The notes: generated by a model not told the origin, from the letters alone. DNA of 64,000 nt from Burkholderia sp. IMCC1007 (GCF_027257875.1 NZ_JAPVQY010000027.1:1-64000); one strand, 5' to 3'; shown: positions 44,687-54,423, counted from the first letter of the stretch. Program-made: numbers and translations.

Positions 44687-45223
44687 CTAGAAGCCGAGCC
44701 AGTGCGCGACCGTCGGGCCGAGCACGAAGCCCCACGTCGTCACGCATGCGAACAGCGCGACCGTCACCGCCGCGCTGCCGAGATCCTTCGCGCGCTTCGA
44801 CAACTCGTGGCGCTCGAGCGAGATGCGGTCGATCGCGGCCTCGACGCTCGAGTTCAGCAGCTCGACGATCAGCACGAGCAGCACCGAGCCGATCAAGAGC
44901 GCGCGCGACGCGGCCGGGACCGGCGAGAACGCGCCGATCGGCAGCATCACCGCGGCGAGCGTCAGCTCCTGGCGAAACGCGCTCTCCTCGCGGATCGCGA
45001 CGCGAAAGCCGTTCAGCGAATGCTTGAGCGCGTACCACGCGCGGGTGATGCCGCGGTGGCGCTTGTACGGGTTCGGTGCGAGCGGCGCCAGACGATCGTC
45101 GGGGCCGAGCGGCTCGTGCGGATGCACGTCTGCATCGGCGTGCGGCTCTTCTTCGTCGAACGGACGATGCAGTTGCGCCGCGATGGCAGGGGGTGGGATC
45201 TTGTCGTTCAGGTCTCGTTTCAA
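44687..45223 (-). CDS. dgkA: Diacylglycerol kinase DgkA
   Basis: A 178-residue integral membrane kinase that phosphorylates diacylglycerol, a by-product of membrane glycan synthesis, to phosphatidate. The catalytic region ELLNSSVEAAIDR and RAKDLGSAAVTVAL are typical. It has three membrane helices and an unusual hydrophilic N-terminal extension of about 60 residues with many His, Glu and Asp (DEEEPHADADVHPHE). I chose a TTG at 45223 that overlaps the preceding stop (TTGA) and has AAGGTG 8 bases upstream; no ATG lies before the kinase core. Confidence 0.85.
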   Translation of the reverse strand: MKRDLNDKIPPPAIAAQLHRPFDEEEPHADADVHPHEPLGPDDRLAPLAPNPYKRHRGITRAWYALKHSLNGFRVAIREESAFRQELTLAAVMLPIGAFSPVPAASRALLIGSVLLVLIVELLNSSVEAAIDRISLERHELSKRAKDLGSAAVTVALFACVTTWGFVLGPTVAHWLGF

Positions 45224-46254
45224 ACGGCGGCACCTTCGGTGGGCGAGTACGCAGTCTTCGGCAGCGGCTTCAGATGCGACGCGAACTGCTCGGACGCCGC
45301 GCGCCACGAGAAGCGTTCCGCCCATGCGCGCGCGGCTTCGCGTTCGATCTTCAGCGCCTCGAGGCAGGCTTCCTGCAGGTCCTCGTGCATCGCGCCGGCG
45401 GCGCCGCCGCCGAGCACGTCGATCGGGCCCGTCACGGGGTATGCGGCAACCGGCGTGCCGCATGCGAGGGCCTCCAGCAGCACGAGGCCGAACGTGTCGG
45501 TGCGACTCGGAAACACGAACACGTCGGCCGCAGCATACACCTTGGCGAGTTCGGCTTGCGACAGCACGCCGAGATAGTTTGCTTCCGGGTAGCGCGACTT
45601 CAGTTCCGCGAGCGCGGGGCCTTCGCCCGCAACCCATTTCGAGCCGGGCAGGTCCAGCCGCAGGAACGCCTCGACGTTCTTCTCGATCGCGACGCGGCCG
45701 ACGTACAGGAAGATCGGCCGCGCGGTATTGAGCACCTTCGACTCCATCGGCCGGAAGATGTCGAGGTCGACGCCGCGCGTCCACAGCACGACGTTCGTGA
45801 AGCCGAATTTCTCGAGGTCCTGCTTCACGACCGGGGTCGGCGCCATCACCGCGAGCGACGGCCCGTGGAACCAGTGCAGGAACTTGTAGGTCGCCGACAG
45901 CGGGATCCCGAAGCGCGCCTGCACGTATTCCGGAAAGCGCGTGTGGTAGGCGGTCGTGTACGGCAGCTTGCGGGCGCGCGCATAGCGCCGCGCGGCGAGG
46001 CCGAGCGGGCCTTCGGTCGCGATGTGCAGCGCGTCCGGCCCGAACGCGTCGATCCGCGCGCGCAGCTTGCGGTACGGCAGGATCGACAGGCGGATCTCCG
46101 GATAGGTCGGGCAGGGCAGCGTGCGGAATTCCAGCGGCGTCAGCATTTCGACCCGGTGGCCGAGCGCGGTGAGTTCGTGGGTCGTGCTCTTCAGCGTGCG
46201 CACGACGCCGTTGACCTGCGGTTCCCACGCGTCGGTGACGATCATGATCTTCAT
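45220..46254 (-). CDS. Glycosyltransferase family 4 (alpha-mannosyltransferase-like)
   Basis: A 344-residue GT-B enzyme. The N-terminal MIVTDAWEPQVNGVVRTLKS and acceptor loop THELTALGHRV are typical of the MgtA/PimB-like mannosyltransferases that glycosylate diacylglycerol or phosphatidylinositol. The C-terminal half has FLYVGRVAIEKNVEAFL and the nucleotide-binding FPSRTDTFGLVLLEALACG with the E-x7-E motif. Between a phosphoesterase and DgkA, a role in making a membrane glycolipid is plausible but inferred. A second ATG at 46245 is possible. Confidence 0.85.
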   Translation of the reverse strand: MKIMIVTDAWEPQVNGVVRTLKSTTHELTALGHRVEMLTPLEFRTLPCPTYPEIRLSILPYRKLRARIDAFGPDALHIATEGPLGLAARRYARARKLPYTTAYHTRFPEYVQARFGIPLSATYKFLHWFHGPSLAVMAPTPVVKQDLEKFGFTNVVLWTRGVDLDIFRPMESKVLNTARPIFLYVGRVAIEKNVEAFLRLDLPGSKWVAGEGPALAELKSRYPEANYLGVLSQAELAKVYAAADVFVFPSRTDTFGLVLLEALACGTPVAAYPVTGPIDVLGGGAAGAMHEDLQEACLEALKIEREAARAWAERFSWRAASEQFASHLKPLPKTAYSPTEGAAV

Positions 46255-46284
46255 CGCGGCATGTGTCCTGTAAGTGGGGTTGTG

Positions 46285-47223
46285 TCAGGCGGTGGCCTTG
46301 GCTTTGCGCGACGGCGCCGCGGTCGGCGCGGTGTGCATCGCCGTCCAGTAGACGATCTTCAGCTCGCCTTCCATCGTTTCGACGAGCGCGGACAGGCTTT
46401 CGACCCAGTCGCCGTCGTTGCAGTACAGCACGCCGTCGATGTCGCGGATCTCCGCCTTGTGGATGTGTCCGCACACGACGCCGTCGCAGCCGCGGCGGCG
46501 CGCTTCGTCGGTCATCACGGTCTCGAACTGCGAGATGAAGTTGACCGCGTTCTTCACCTGGTGCTTCAGGTACTGCGACAGCGACCAGTACTGGAAGCCC
46601 AGGCGGCTGCGGATCCGGTTGAACCAGCGGTTCAGCACGAGGATCAGCGTATAGAGCGTGTCGCCGAGGTACGCGAGCCATTTGGCATGCTGGATCACGC
46701 CGTCGAACAGGTCGCCGTGCACGATCCACAAACGTTTGCCGGCGAGCGTCGTGTGAAATGCCTCGCCGCGCACCTGGATGTCGCCGAACGCGAGGTCGCA
46801 GAACTGGCGCGCGCCTTCGTCGTGATTGCCGGGGATGTAGACGACCTGGGTGCCCTTGCGCGCCTTGCGCAGGATCTTCTGCACGACGTCGTTGTGCGCC
46901 TGCGGCCAGTACCAGCCCTTCTTCAGTTGCCAGCCGTCGATGATGTCGCCCACCAGGTACAGGTATTCCGAATCGTTGTGGCGCAGGAAATCGAGCAGGT
47001 ACGGCGCCTGGCACCCGCTCGAGCCGAGATGGATATCGGACAGCCAGATGGTGCGGTAGCGATGAGTGGACGCGTCGGGATCGTCGTGCCGCGCGGCATG
47101 CGCGGCAGGCGGCTCATCCGACGACAGCACGTCGGTTGCGGCCGATCCGGACAGGAAGGCGGTAGCGGCGCGGGCGCCGAGCGGTTGACGGAACAGGGAG
47201 GTCGCGGACGTTTTCTGGCCCAT
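46285..47223 (-). CDS. LpxH-like metallophosphoesterase
   Basis: A 312-residue calcineurin-type phosphoesterase. It has the full metal-binding set: WLSDIHLGSS, VGDIIDGW, YIPGNHDEG, VHGDLFDGV and CGHIHKAE. Among such enzymes the closest known group is UDP-2,3-diacylglucosamine hydrolase (LpxH/LpxH2), which removes UMP in lipid A synthesis. About 60 hydrophilic N-terminal residues precede the domain. Burkholderia usually carries a separate lpxH elsewhere, so this may be a paralogue acting on another nucleotide lipid. It is 30 bases upstream of the mannosyltransferase gene. Confidence 0.85.
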   Translation of the reverse strand: MGQKTSATSLFRQPLGARAATAFLSGSAATDVLSSDEPPAAHAARHDDPDASTHRYRTIWLSDIHLGSSGCQAPYLLDFLRHNDSEYLYLVGDIIDGWQLKKGWYWPQAHNDVVQKILRKARKGTQVVYIPGNHDEGARQFCDLAFGDIQVRGEAFHTTLAGKRLWIVHGDLFDGVIQHAKWLAYLGDTLYTLILVLNRWFNRIRSRLGFQYWSLSQYLKHQVKNAVNFISQFETVMTDEARRRGCDGVVCGHIHKAEIRDIDGVLYCNDGDWVESLSALVETMEGELKIVYWTAMHTAPTAAPSRKAKATA

Positions 47224-47268
47224 GCATGACTCGCGCCGGTTGAGAGTACACGCATTGCGCCATGCGGC

Positions 47269-47292
47269 CGTGACTGTGCCGTGACAGTCACG
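47269..47292. promoter_or_regulatory. Inverted repeat upstream of the LpxH-like gene
   Basis: CGTGACTG (47269-47276) and CAGTCACG (47285-47292) are perfect 8-bp inverted arms with an 8-base spacer, 46-70 bases upstream of the start at 47223. No U-run follows, so an operator is more likely than a terminator. The regulator is not identified. Confidence 0.5.
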
Positions 47293-47489
47293 AGACGTTC
47301 TTATTACCGCCGTAGCGGCGTGTTTAGCAGTGAATGCTGCGAGGTTGCGTAAGCTGCCGAACCGACGGGTTTTTCGTCGGCGGGCAAGGCGTGGTGGCAC
47401 GGCCGTGCAGGCGTTTTGGCGAGGTTTTTGTCTGATAAAAACGGGCGGGCGGCGGCGCGGCCCGCGCGACGCGTCGGCGCGTGAGCAGC

Positions 47490-47999
47490 TCAGCGCGGAA
47501 TGGCGACGATGCGCGTACGGGCGATACGGTCGTGCGGGAACTGGCGATCGCCGTGCAGCCGGGCCGCAGCGGCCCACGCCGCGATCCAGATGCCGGTGAG
47601 CGCGAGCGTGACCGGCACCGACAGGCCGAGCAGTGGATGCAGCGCGAGCGGCGGCAGGAACCACAGCCAGCCGAGCGCATAGCGGACGAGCGCGTGCACG
47701 GCATTCAGCGGCCGGCCGCTCGACGATTCGAGCCGCAGCCGCCACGTCTTCATCGGCAGCGTCTGGCCGCCGTGGGTCCAGAACCAGACGAAATACGCGC
47801 CGACGACGAGCGCGATCCAGGCGGCGAGCAGGTTGTGATGCACGAGGCCGTTGCGCTGCTGCGTCGCGAGACTGAACGCGAGCCCCGCGAAGAACACGAC
47901 GCCGAACAGCAGCACGGCCTCGTACAGCAGCGCCGCGAGGCGCCGCCGCACGGACGGCGTGGCGATGGCGATGGACTGGGGCGCGGGGGCGTTCGCCAC
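47490..47999 (-). CDS. RDD family membrane protein
   Basis: A 169-residue protein with about three to four membrane segments. The RDD signature is partly seen: RRRLAALLYEAVLLFG (the usual RxxxxxxD replaced by R/E) and WFWTHGGQTLPMKTWRLRL. Such small RDD proteins may transport compatible solutes or ions; function is unproven. The start is GTG with only a weak upstream AGGGG. It follows DUF3106 after 6 bases and belongs to the sigma factor cluster. Confidence 0.82.
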   Translation of the reverse strand: MANAPAPQSIAIATPSVRRRLAALLYEAVLLFGVVFFAGLAFSLATQQRNGLVHHNLLAAWIALVVGAYFVWFWTHGGQTLPMKTWRLRLESSSGRPLNAVHALVRYALGWLWFLPPLALHPLLGLSVPVTLALTGIWIAAWAAAARLHGDRQFPHDRIARTRIVAIPR

Positions 48000-48005
48000 G
48001 GCCGC

Positions 48006-48767
48006 TCAGGACCCCTTGAAGAGCGACGGCGCGTCGGCGGGCGACACGGGCGTGACGGCAGCCGGCGCCGGGGCAGTCCCCGACGTGGACGACGCGGCGA
48101 CCGGCGACGCGCCGGCGCCGGCCGACGCGGGTACGGACGCCGGTGCAGGATTGCCGGCCGGATGCTCGTGCGCATTGACGAGGCGGCGCACGTCGCGGTC
48201 GGCGACGGTGGGCGGCGCACTGACGACGCTCGGCCGGCGGCGGCGCTCGGCCGCCGCGAGGCGTTCCTTCTGTTCTTCGGGCAACTGCTGGTAGGCCTTC
48301 CACGCGCGCTCGCGCGCCTGCGCGGACAGCTCCTTCGCGCTCTGGTAGTTCTCGCGCGCGACGCGGCGCTGCTCGGGCGTCATCCGCACCCACTCGGACA
48401 TCCGATCCTGCAGGCGCTTTTGTGCATCAGGCGTCAATTTCGCGAAACGCGATGCGATCTTCAGCCATTTTCGCTTGCGTGCGTCGCTGAAGCCGTCCCA
48501 TTGATCGGCGAACGGCGCGAGCGCCTCGTGCTGCGCGGGCGTCAGGCGCGCCCACGACAGCGGGCCGTTGGCGGCCGGCAGCGGCAGCGGCAGCGGCGGG
48601 AGTTCGGTGGTCAGCCCGGCGGCGGCCGAGGTCGGCGCGGGCGCGCTGCTGGCCGCGGAGGAGACCGTCGCGGGGGGCGGGTTGAATCGCGAATAGGTGG
48701 CGACGTAGCAAACGGCGATCGCGATCACGCATCCGAAAAATACGGCCAGGCCGCGCTTCTGACTCAC
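48006..48767 (-). CDS. DUF3106 family protein
   Basis: A 253-residue protein with one N-terminal membrane helix (GLAVFFGCVIAIAVCYVATY), then a Pro/Ala-rich linker and a periplasmic domain with repeating short helices: LTPAQHEALAPFADQW, LTPDAQKRLQDRMSEWVRMTP and LPEEQKERLAAAE. That L-(T/P)-x-x-Q/E-x-x-x-L pattern is DUF3106. A low-complexity Ala/Pro/Ser tail ends it. The start is GTG, preceded by AGGGG. Function unknown; a periplasmic scaffold or stress-related role is a guess. Confidence 0.82.
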   Translation of the reverse strand: MSQKRGLAVFFGCVIAIAVCYVATYSRFNPPPATVSSAASSAPAPTSAAAGLTTELPPLPLPLPAANGPLSWARLTPAQHEALAPFADQWDGFSDARKRKWLKIASRFAKLTPDAQKRLQDRMSEWVRMTPEQRRVARENYQSAKELSAQARERAWKAYQQLPEEQKERLAAAERRRRPSVVSAPPTVADRDVRRLVNAHEHPAGNPAPASVPASAGAGASPVAASSTSGTAPAPAAVTPVSPADAPSLFKGS

Positions 48768-48793
48768 CCGTGCGATCCCCTCGTTATTGTCTG

Positions 48794-49231
48794 TTAGCGT
48801 GTGTGCGAAAGATACGCGTTGAACCCGTGATCGAGATACGCGTTCAGCGGCAGGTTGTCGCTGAGCATCGCCGCGTCGATGTCGGCGAGTTCCGCGGTCC
48901 GCTGCATGTCTTCCCAGTACGCGATGCCGACGAGCCCCGCGAGCAGCAGCGCGAGCGGCCATGCGCGCAGCAGGCGGCGCGCGAACGACGCGTGCGGGCG
49001 GCCGGCCTGCGGGCCGCTCGCGGGTGTCGTGCCGTATGCGCCGGCCGCGCCGGCGAAGGCGGGCACGAACACCGGCGCGGTCGCGGCTTCGGGTTTCTTG
49101 CGCGCGAGCGCGGCCCGGCGCGCGACGGCCAGGCGGTCGGTGGTCGCGGCAGGCAGCGCCGCGGCACGTTCGTCCAGCGCGCGGCGGACCTTCAGCGCGA
49201 ATTCATGTTCTCGATTTACGGGAGAGCTCAT
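48794..49231 (-). CDS. DUF3619 family protein, candidate anti-sigma factor
   Basis: A 145-residue protein. The N-terminal cytoplasmic part (SPVNREHEFALKVRRALDE) is followed by an Ala-rich linker, one membrane helix (about 90-110, AWPLALLLAGLVGIAYWED) and a short periplasmic tail with AELADIDAAMLSDNLPLNAY. This one-helix topology and a four-base ATGA overlap with the sigma factor gene are those of many anti-sigma factors. That role is an inference; the family itself is annotated only as DUF3619. Confidence 0.82.
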   Translation of the reverse strand: MSSPVNREHEFALKVRRALDERAAALPAATTDRLAVARRAALARKKPEAATAPVFVPAFAGAAGAYGTTPASGPQAGRPHASFARRLLRAWPLALLLAGLVGIAYWEDMQRTAELADIDAAMLSDNLPLNAYLDHGFNAYLSHTR

Positions 49232-49791
49232 AGCGTGATTCCTTTGGCCTTGAGCGCTTGCGCCAGGGTGTGGGTAGCTCGCGAGCAGTGCGTCTTGACG
49301 CTGCCTTCGGAGCACCCCATTGCGGCGGCAGTCTCGGCGACATCCATATCTTCCCAATAACGCATCAGGAACGCTTCCCGTTGACGTGCCGGAAGTTTCT
49401 GGATTTCTTCGTCGATCAGGGCCAGAACCTGCTCGCGTTCGAGGCGGTGCTCGCTGCTCTCGACGCCTATATTGTCGTCCGCCGATTCGAGCGTTTCCAG
49501 TGGATCGAAGTCGTCGTCGTCGGTGTTGTTCAGCGACGAGAAGAGCGTGACCCAGGTATTGCGGACCTTCTGCCGGCGGAACCAGTCGTGAATCGCGTTC
49601 TGCAGGATCCGCTGGAACAGCAGCGGCAGCTCGGCCGCCGGCCGGTCGCCGTATTTCTCCGCCAGCTTGATCATCGCGTCCTGGACGATGTCGAGCGACG
49701 CGTCGTCGTCACGCACGGCGTATGCAGCCTGCTTGAACGCGCGCCTTTCGACGCCCGCCAGAAAGTCGGCGAGTTCCTTGTCTGATGCCAT
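49228..49791 (-). CDS. Sigma-70 family RNA polymerase sigma factor (ECF type)
   Basis: A 187-residue sigma factor. Region 2 contains DDASLDIVQDAMIKLAEK and the promoter-melting FQRILQNAIHDWFRRQKV; a long acidic linker (TDDDDFDPLETLESADD) separates it from region 4, LPARQREAFLMRYWEDMD and a helix-turn-helix AMGCSEGSVKTHCSRA. Regulons of this subgroup in Burkholderia are not known to me. It leads an operon with DUF3619, DUF3106 and RDD genes, which is conserved in beta-proteobacteria. The ATG at 49791 is where homology begins. Confidence 0.92.
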   Translation of the reverse strand: MASDKELADFLAGVERRAFKQAAYAVRDDDASLDIVQDAMIKLAEKYGDRPAAELPLLFQRILQNAIHDWFRRQKVRNTWVTLFSSLNNTDDDDFDPLETLESADDNIGVESSEHRLEREQVLALIDEEIQKLPARQREAFLMRYWEDMDVAETAAAMGCSEGSVKTHCSRATHTLAQALKAKGITL

Positions 49792-49971
49792 TCCGTAAAG
49801 GTATGCGCTGCGGACCGCGGCGGCGTGTGAAAGGTCGAAAAATTTCGTAAAACCCGCGGATGCTAACAAATTTTCGCGTGACTTGGCACCGGTTGCAGCG
49901 CGCCACGTTGCGCGCGAGCCGCGTCCGCGGGCCGCCGGGCGGGGCGCATGATGCGCTGCGGGATATTTTGC

Positions 49972-50000
49972 TTGACGACCCAATCATGACCCGCTATCGT
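49972..50000 (+). promoter_or_regulatory. Sigma-70 promoter of ilvIHC
   Basis: TTGACG (49972-49977) and TATCGT (49995-50000) are separated by 17 bases. Transcription would begin near 50007, leaving a leader of about 140 bases before ilvI. The leader contains no Leu/Val/Ile-rich peptide and no clear attenuator. The rest of the 354-base gap to the sigma factor gene shows nothing else. Confidence 0.6.
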
Positions 50001-50145
50001 CAGCGATTCGCAACATGAAGTGATGGTCTCATTTGAGGCTGGCCCAAGAAGCCCGCCCTTCAACTGGACGCGCCGCTTGAACCCGAGCCACAAGCCCGGC
50101 AGAGAGCACCCGATCAATTTTTTGCCGAAAATTCGAAAGGTCAAA

Positions 50146-51909
50146 ATGAACATGCCCAGCGCGGAATTCTCCACGTCGGAACCCCTTTCCCCTCCCGATA
50201 GCGACTCCATTGGCGGCACCGTGCTCATGAAGGCACTCGCCGACGAGAACGTCGAATTCATCTGGGGCTACCCCGGCGGCTCGGTACTCTACATCTACGA
50301 CGAGCTTTACAAGCAGGACAAGATTCAGCACGTGCTGGTGCGCCACGAACAGGCGGCCGTGCACGCAGCCGATGCGTATGCGCGCTCCACCGGCAACGTC
50401 GGCGTCTGTCTCGTGACGTCCGGCCCCGGTGTCACCAATGCGGTGACCGGCATCGCAACGGCCTACATGGATTCGATCCCGATGGTCGTGATCAGCGGCC
50501 AGGTGCCGACTGCCGCGATCGGCCAGGACGCTTTCCAGGAATGCGACACCGTCGGCATCACGCGTCCGTGCGTGAAGCACAACTTCCTCGTGAAGGACGT
50601 GCGCGACCTCGCGGAAACCGTCAAGAAAGCGTTCTACATCGCCCGTACCGGCCGTCCCGGCCCGGTGCTGATCGACATCCCGAAGGACGTCTCCAAGACG
50701 CCGTGCCAGTACGAGCCCGTCAAGAGCGTGTCGCTGCGTTCGTACAACCCGGTCACGAAGGGGCATTCGGGCCAGATCCGCAAGGCCGTGTCGCTGCTGC
50801 TGTCGGCGAAGCGTCCGTACATCTACACGGGCGGCGGCATCATCCTCGCCGATGCGGCGCGCGAACTGAACCAGTTCGCCGACCTGCTCGGCTACCCGGT
50901 CACGAACACGCTGATGGGCCTCGGCGGCTATCGCGCGTCGGACAAGAAATTCCTCGGCATGCTCGGCATGCACGGCACCTACGAAGCGAACATGGCGATG
51001 CAGCACTGCGACGTGCTGATCGCGATCGGCGCCCGCTTCGACGACCGCGTGATCGGCGACCCGGCGCACTTCGCGTCGCGCCCGCGCAAGATCATCCACA
51101 TCGACATCGACCCGTCGTCGATCTCGAAGCGCGTGAAGGTCGACATCCCGATCGTCGGCGACGTGAAGGAAGTGCTGAAGGAGCTGATCGAGCAGCTGCA
51201 GACGGCCGAGCATGGCCCCGACACCGAGGCGCTCGCGCAATGGTGGAAGGACATCGAAGGCTGGCGCGCGAAGGACTGCCTGAAATACGACCGCGAAAGC
51301 GAGATCATCAAGCCGCAATACGTGGTCGAGAAGGCGTGGGAGCTGACGGACGGCAACGCGTTCGTGTGCTCGGACGTCGGCCAGCACCAGATGTGGGCGG
51401 CGCAGTTCTACCGTTTCAACAAGCCGCGTCGCTGGATCAACTCCGGTGGCCTCGGCACGATGGGCTTCGGCCTGCCGGCAGCGATGGGCGTCAAGATGGC
51501 GCACCCGGACGACGACGTGCTGTGCATCACGGGCGAAGGCTCGATCCAGATGTGCATCCAGGAACTGTCGACCTGCCTGCAGTACGACACGCCCGTGAAG
51601 ATCATTTCGCTGAACAACCGCTACCTCGGCATGGTCCGCCAGTGGCAGCAGATCGAATACAGCAAGCGCTATTCGCATTCGTACATGGATGCGCTGCCTG
51701 ACTTCGTGAAGCTCGCCGAAGCGTACGGCCACGTCGGCATGCGGATCGAAAAGACTTCCGATGTGGAGCCGGCGCTGAAGGAAGCGCTGCGCTTGAAGGA
51801 CCGCACCGTGTTTCTCGACTTCCAGACCGATCCGACCGAAAACGTCTGGCCGATGGTACAGGCCGGCAAGGGCATCACCGAGATGCTGCTCGGATCGGAA
51901 GATCTGTAA
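50146..51909 (+). CDS. ilvI: Acetolactate synthase large subunit
   Basis: A 587-residue thiamine diphosphate enzyme catalysing the first common step of valine, leucine and isoleucine synthesis. The catalytic Glu is E68 in RHEQAAVHAADAYAR; the FAD-binding middle domain and the C-terminal cofactor motif ITGEGSIQM to SLNN are intact. The N-terminus before IGGTVLMKAL has about 20 extra residues. AAGG precedes the ATG. It is followed by ilvH and ilvC, the usual operon. Confidence 0.95.
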   Translation: MNMPSAEFSTSEPLSPPDSDSIGGTVLMKALADENVEFIWGYPGGSVLYIYDELYKQDKIQHVLVRHEQAAVHAADAYARSTGNVGVCLVTSGPGVTNAVTGIATAYMDSIPMVVISGQVPTAAIGQDAFQECDTVGITRPCVKHNFLVKDVRDLAETVKKAFYIARTGRPGPVLIDIPKDVSKTPCQYEPVKSVSLRSYNPVTKGHSGQIRKAVSLLLSAKRPYIYTGGGIILADAARELNQFADLLGYPVTNTLMGLGGYRASDKKFLGMLGMHGTYEANMAMQHCDVLIAIGARFDDRVIGDPAHFASRPRKIIHIDIDPSSISKRVKVDIPIVGDVKEVLKELIEQLQTAEHGPDTEALAQWWKDIEGWRAKDCLKYDRESEIIKPQYVVEKAWELTDGNAFVCSDVGQHQMWAAQFYRFNKPRRWINSGGLGTMGFGLPAAMGVKMAHPDDDVLCITGEGSIQMCIQELSTCLQYDTPVKIISLNNRYLGMVRQWQQIEYSKRYSHSYMDALPDFVKLAEAYGHVGMRIEKTSDVEPALKEALRLKDRTVFLDFQTDPTENVWPMVQAGKGITEMLLGSEDL

Positions 51910-52020
51910 CGGCGCGACGCGCGCGCAGGCCCGCAGCGGCCGCCTTCACGAAGGGCGGTGCGGCACCGGGCGGCGCGCGGCGCGAGTGAATCGACACGGC
52001 ACATTCTGGAAGAAGCGAAC

Positions 52021-52512
52021 ATGAGACACATCATTTCCGTCCTGCTGGAGAACGAACCGGGCGCGCTGTCGCGCGTGGTCGGCCTGTTTTCCGCACGCGG
52101 CTACAACATCGAAACCTTGACGGTGGCGCCGACCGAAGACCAATCGCTGTCGCGGCTCACCATCGTTTCCATTGGCTCGGACGACGTGATCGAACAGATC
52201 ACGAAGCATCTGAACCGCCTGATCGAGGTGGTGAAAGTGGTGGACCTGACCGACGGTGCACACATCGAACGCGAGCTGATGCTGATCAAGGTACGTGCAG
52301 TGGGCAAGGAGCGCGAAGAAATGAAGCGGATGTCGGATATTTTCCGCGGCCGCATCATCGACGTGACTGAAAAGACCTACACGATCGAATTGACGGGCGC
52401 GAGCGACAAGCTCGACGCATTCATCCAGGGGCTGGACGCGAGCGCGATCCTAGAGACCGTGCGTACCGGCAGCTCCGGCATCGGACGCGGCGAGCGCATC
52501 CTGAAGGTGTGA
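52021..52512 (+). CDS. ilvH: Acetolactate synthase regulatory subunit
   Basis: A 163-residue small subunit that activates the catalytic subunit and confers valine feedback inhibition. The N-terminal ACT domain RHIISVLLENEPGALSRVVG and FSARGYNIETL bind valine; a C-terminal domain ends TGSSGIGRGERIL. It begins 112 bases after ilvI, further than in many species, with AAGAAGCGAAC as ribosome binding site. Confidence 0.95.
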   Translation: MRHIISVLLENEPGALSRVVGLFSARGYNIETLTVAPTEDQSLSRLTIVSIGSDDVIEQITKHLNRLIEVVKVVDLTDGAHIERELMLIKVRAVGKEREEMKRMSDIFRGRIIDVTEKTYTIELTGASDKLDAFIQGLDASAILETVRTGSSGIGRGERILKV

Positions 52513-52589
52513 TGCCGAAGAGGCACGCCGGGTGCGCCGTCATGTCCCGGCCCGCAGTACCCAATCCGAACGAATTGTTGAATTTTTGA

Positions 52590-53624
<1,035 letters not shown>

Positions 53625-53680
53625 GCACCGATAGCAGCAAAACGTGCTGTTCCGGCCCTTCGAGTGGAGGGTCGGTATCA

Positions 53681-53719
53681 AAAAGCCGCCCGAAGGCAGC
53701 AGTGCCCCGGGCGGCTTTT
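53681..53719 (+). terminator. Rho-independent terminator of ilvIHC
   Basis: AAAAGCCGCCCG and CGGGCGGCTTTT are perfect 12-bp arms around a 15-base loop. The U-run is part of the stem, so it can also act on the minus strand. Confidence 0.88.
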
Positions 53720-53727
53720 GCTATGCT
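53719..53727 (+). promoter_or_regulatory. Extended -10 promoter of psd-pssA
   Basis: TGCTATGCT (TGn plus TATGCT) begins on the last base of the ilvC terminator, placing the transcription start at about 53734, 30 bases before psd. No separate -35 box is evident. Confidence 0.45.
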
Positions 53728-53763
53728 ACGGGCTTTGCAATTCACCGAACACCGAACGAATCC

Positions 53764-54408
53764 ATGAACTATCCTCATCCGATCATCGCGCGCGAAGGCT
53801 GGCCGTTCATCGCGATCGCAGCCGTCCTCGCGTTGTTGATCCACGCCGTCGGGGGCTTCGGCTTCGCGTGGCCGTTCTGGCTGCTGCTCGTCTTCGTCGT
53901 CCAGTTCTTCCGCGATCCGCAGCGCCCGATCCCGGCGCAGCCGAACGCCGTGCTGTGCCCGGCGGACGGCCGCATCGTCGCGGTCGAGACCACACAGGAC
54001 CCGTACGCGAACCGCGAAGCGCTGAAGATCAGCGTGTTCATGAATGTCTTCAATGTCCATTCGCAGCGTTCGCCGGTCGATGGCGCGATCTCCAAGGTCG
54101 AATACTTCCCCGGCGCGTTCCTGAATGCGGCGATCGACAAGGCGTCGACCGAGAACGAGCGCAATGCGGTCGTGATCCAGACGGCGAGCGGCAAGACCGT
54201 CACGTCCGTGCAGATCGCCGGCCTGATCGCCCGCCGGATCCTCTGCTACGTGCGCGCGGGCGAGCCGCTGTCGCGCGGTCAGCGCTACGGTTTCATCCGC
54301 TTCGGTTCGCGCGTCGACGTGTACCTGCCGCTCGGCAGCCGCGCAAAGGTGTCGATCGGCGAGAAGGTCTACGCGTCGTCGACGATCCTCGCCGAGCTCG
54401 AACAGTAA
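53764..54408 (+). CDS. psd: Phosphatidylserine decarboxylase
   Basis: A 214-residue proenzyme that decarboxylates phosphatidylserine to phosphatidylethanolamine. The cleavage motif is GS in [11 protein letters not shown] (about 181-182), where the Ser becomes the pyruvoyl group. The short form (Psd-II type, archaeal-like) has one N-terminal membrane region ([20 protein letters not shown]) and [15 protein letters not shown]. It is paired with pssA, 15 bases downstream. Confidence 0.95.
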   Translation: MNYPHPIIAREGWPFIAIAAVLALLIHAVGGFGFAWPFWLLLVFVVQFFRDPQRPIPAQPNAVLCPADGRIVAVETTQDPYANREALKISVFMNVFNVHSQRSPVDGAISKVEYFPGAFLNAAIDKASTENERNAVVIQTASGKTVTSVQIAGLIARRILCYVRAGEPLSRGQRYGFIRFGSRVDVYLPLGSRAKVSIGEKVYASSTILAELEQ

Positions 54409-54423
54409 GCGGCGGGACGCACG

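Noticed and set aside
50020-50145. An N-terminal extension of ilvI or an attenuator peptide in the ilv leader
   Set aside because: The stretch has no Leu/Val/Ile enrichment, and the family homology begins after the ATG at 50146.
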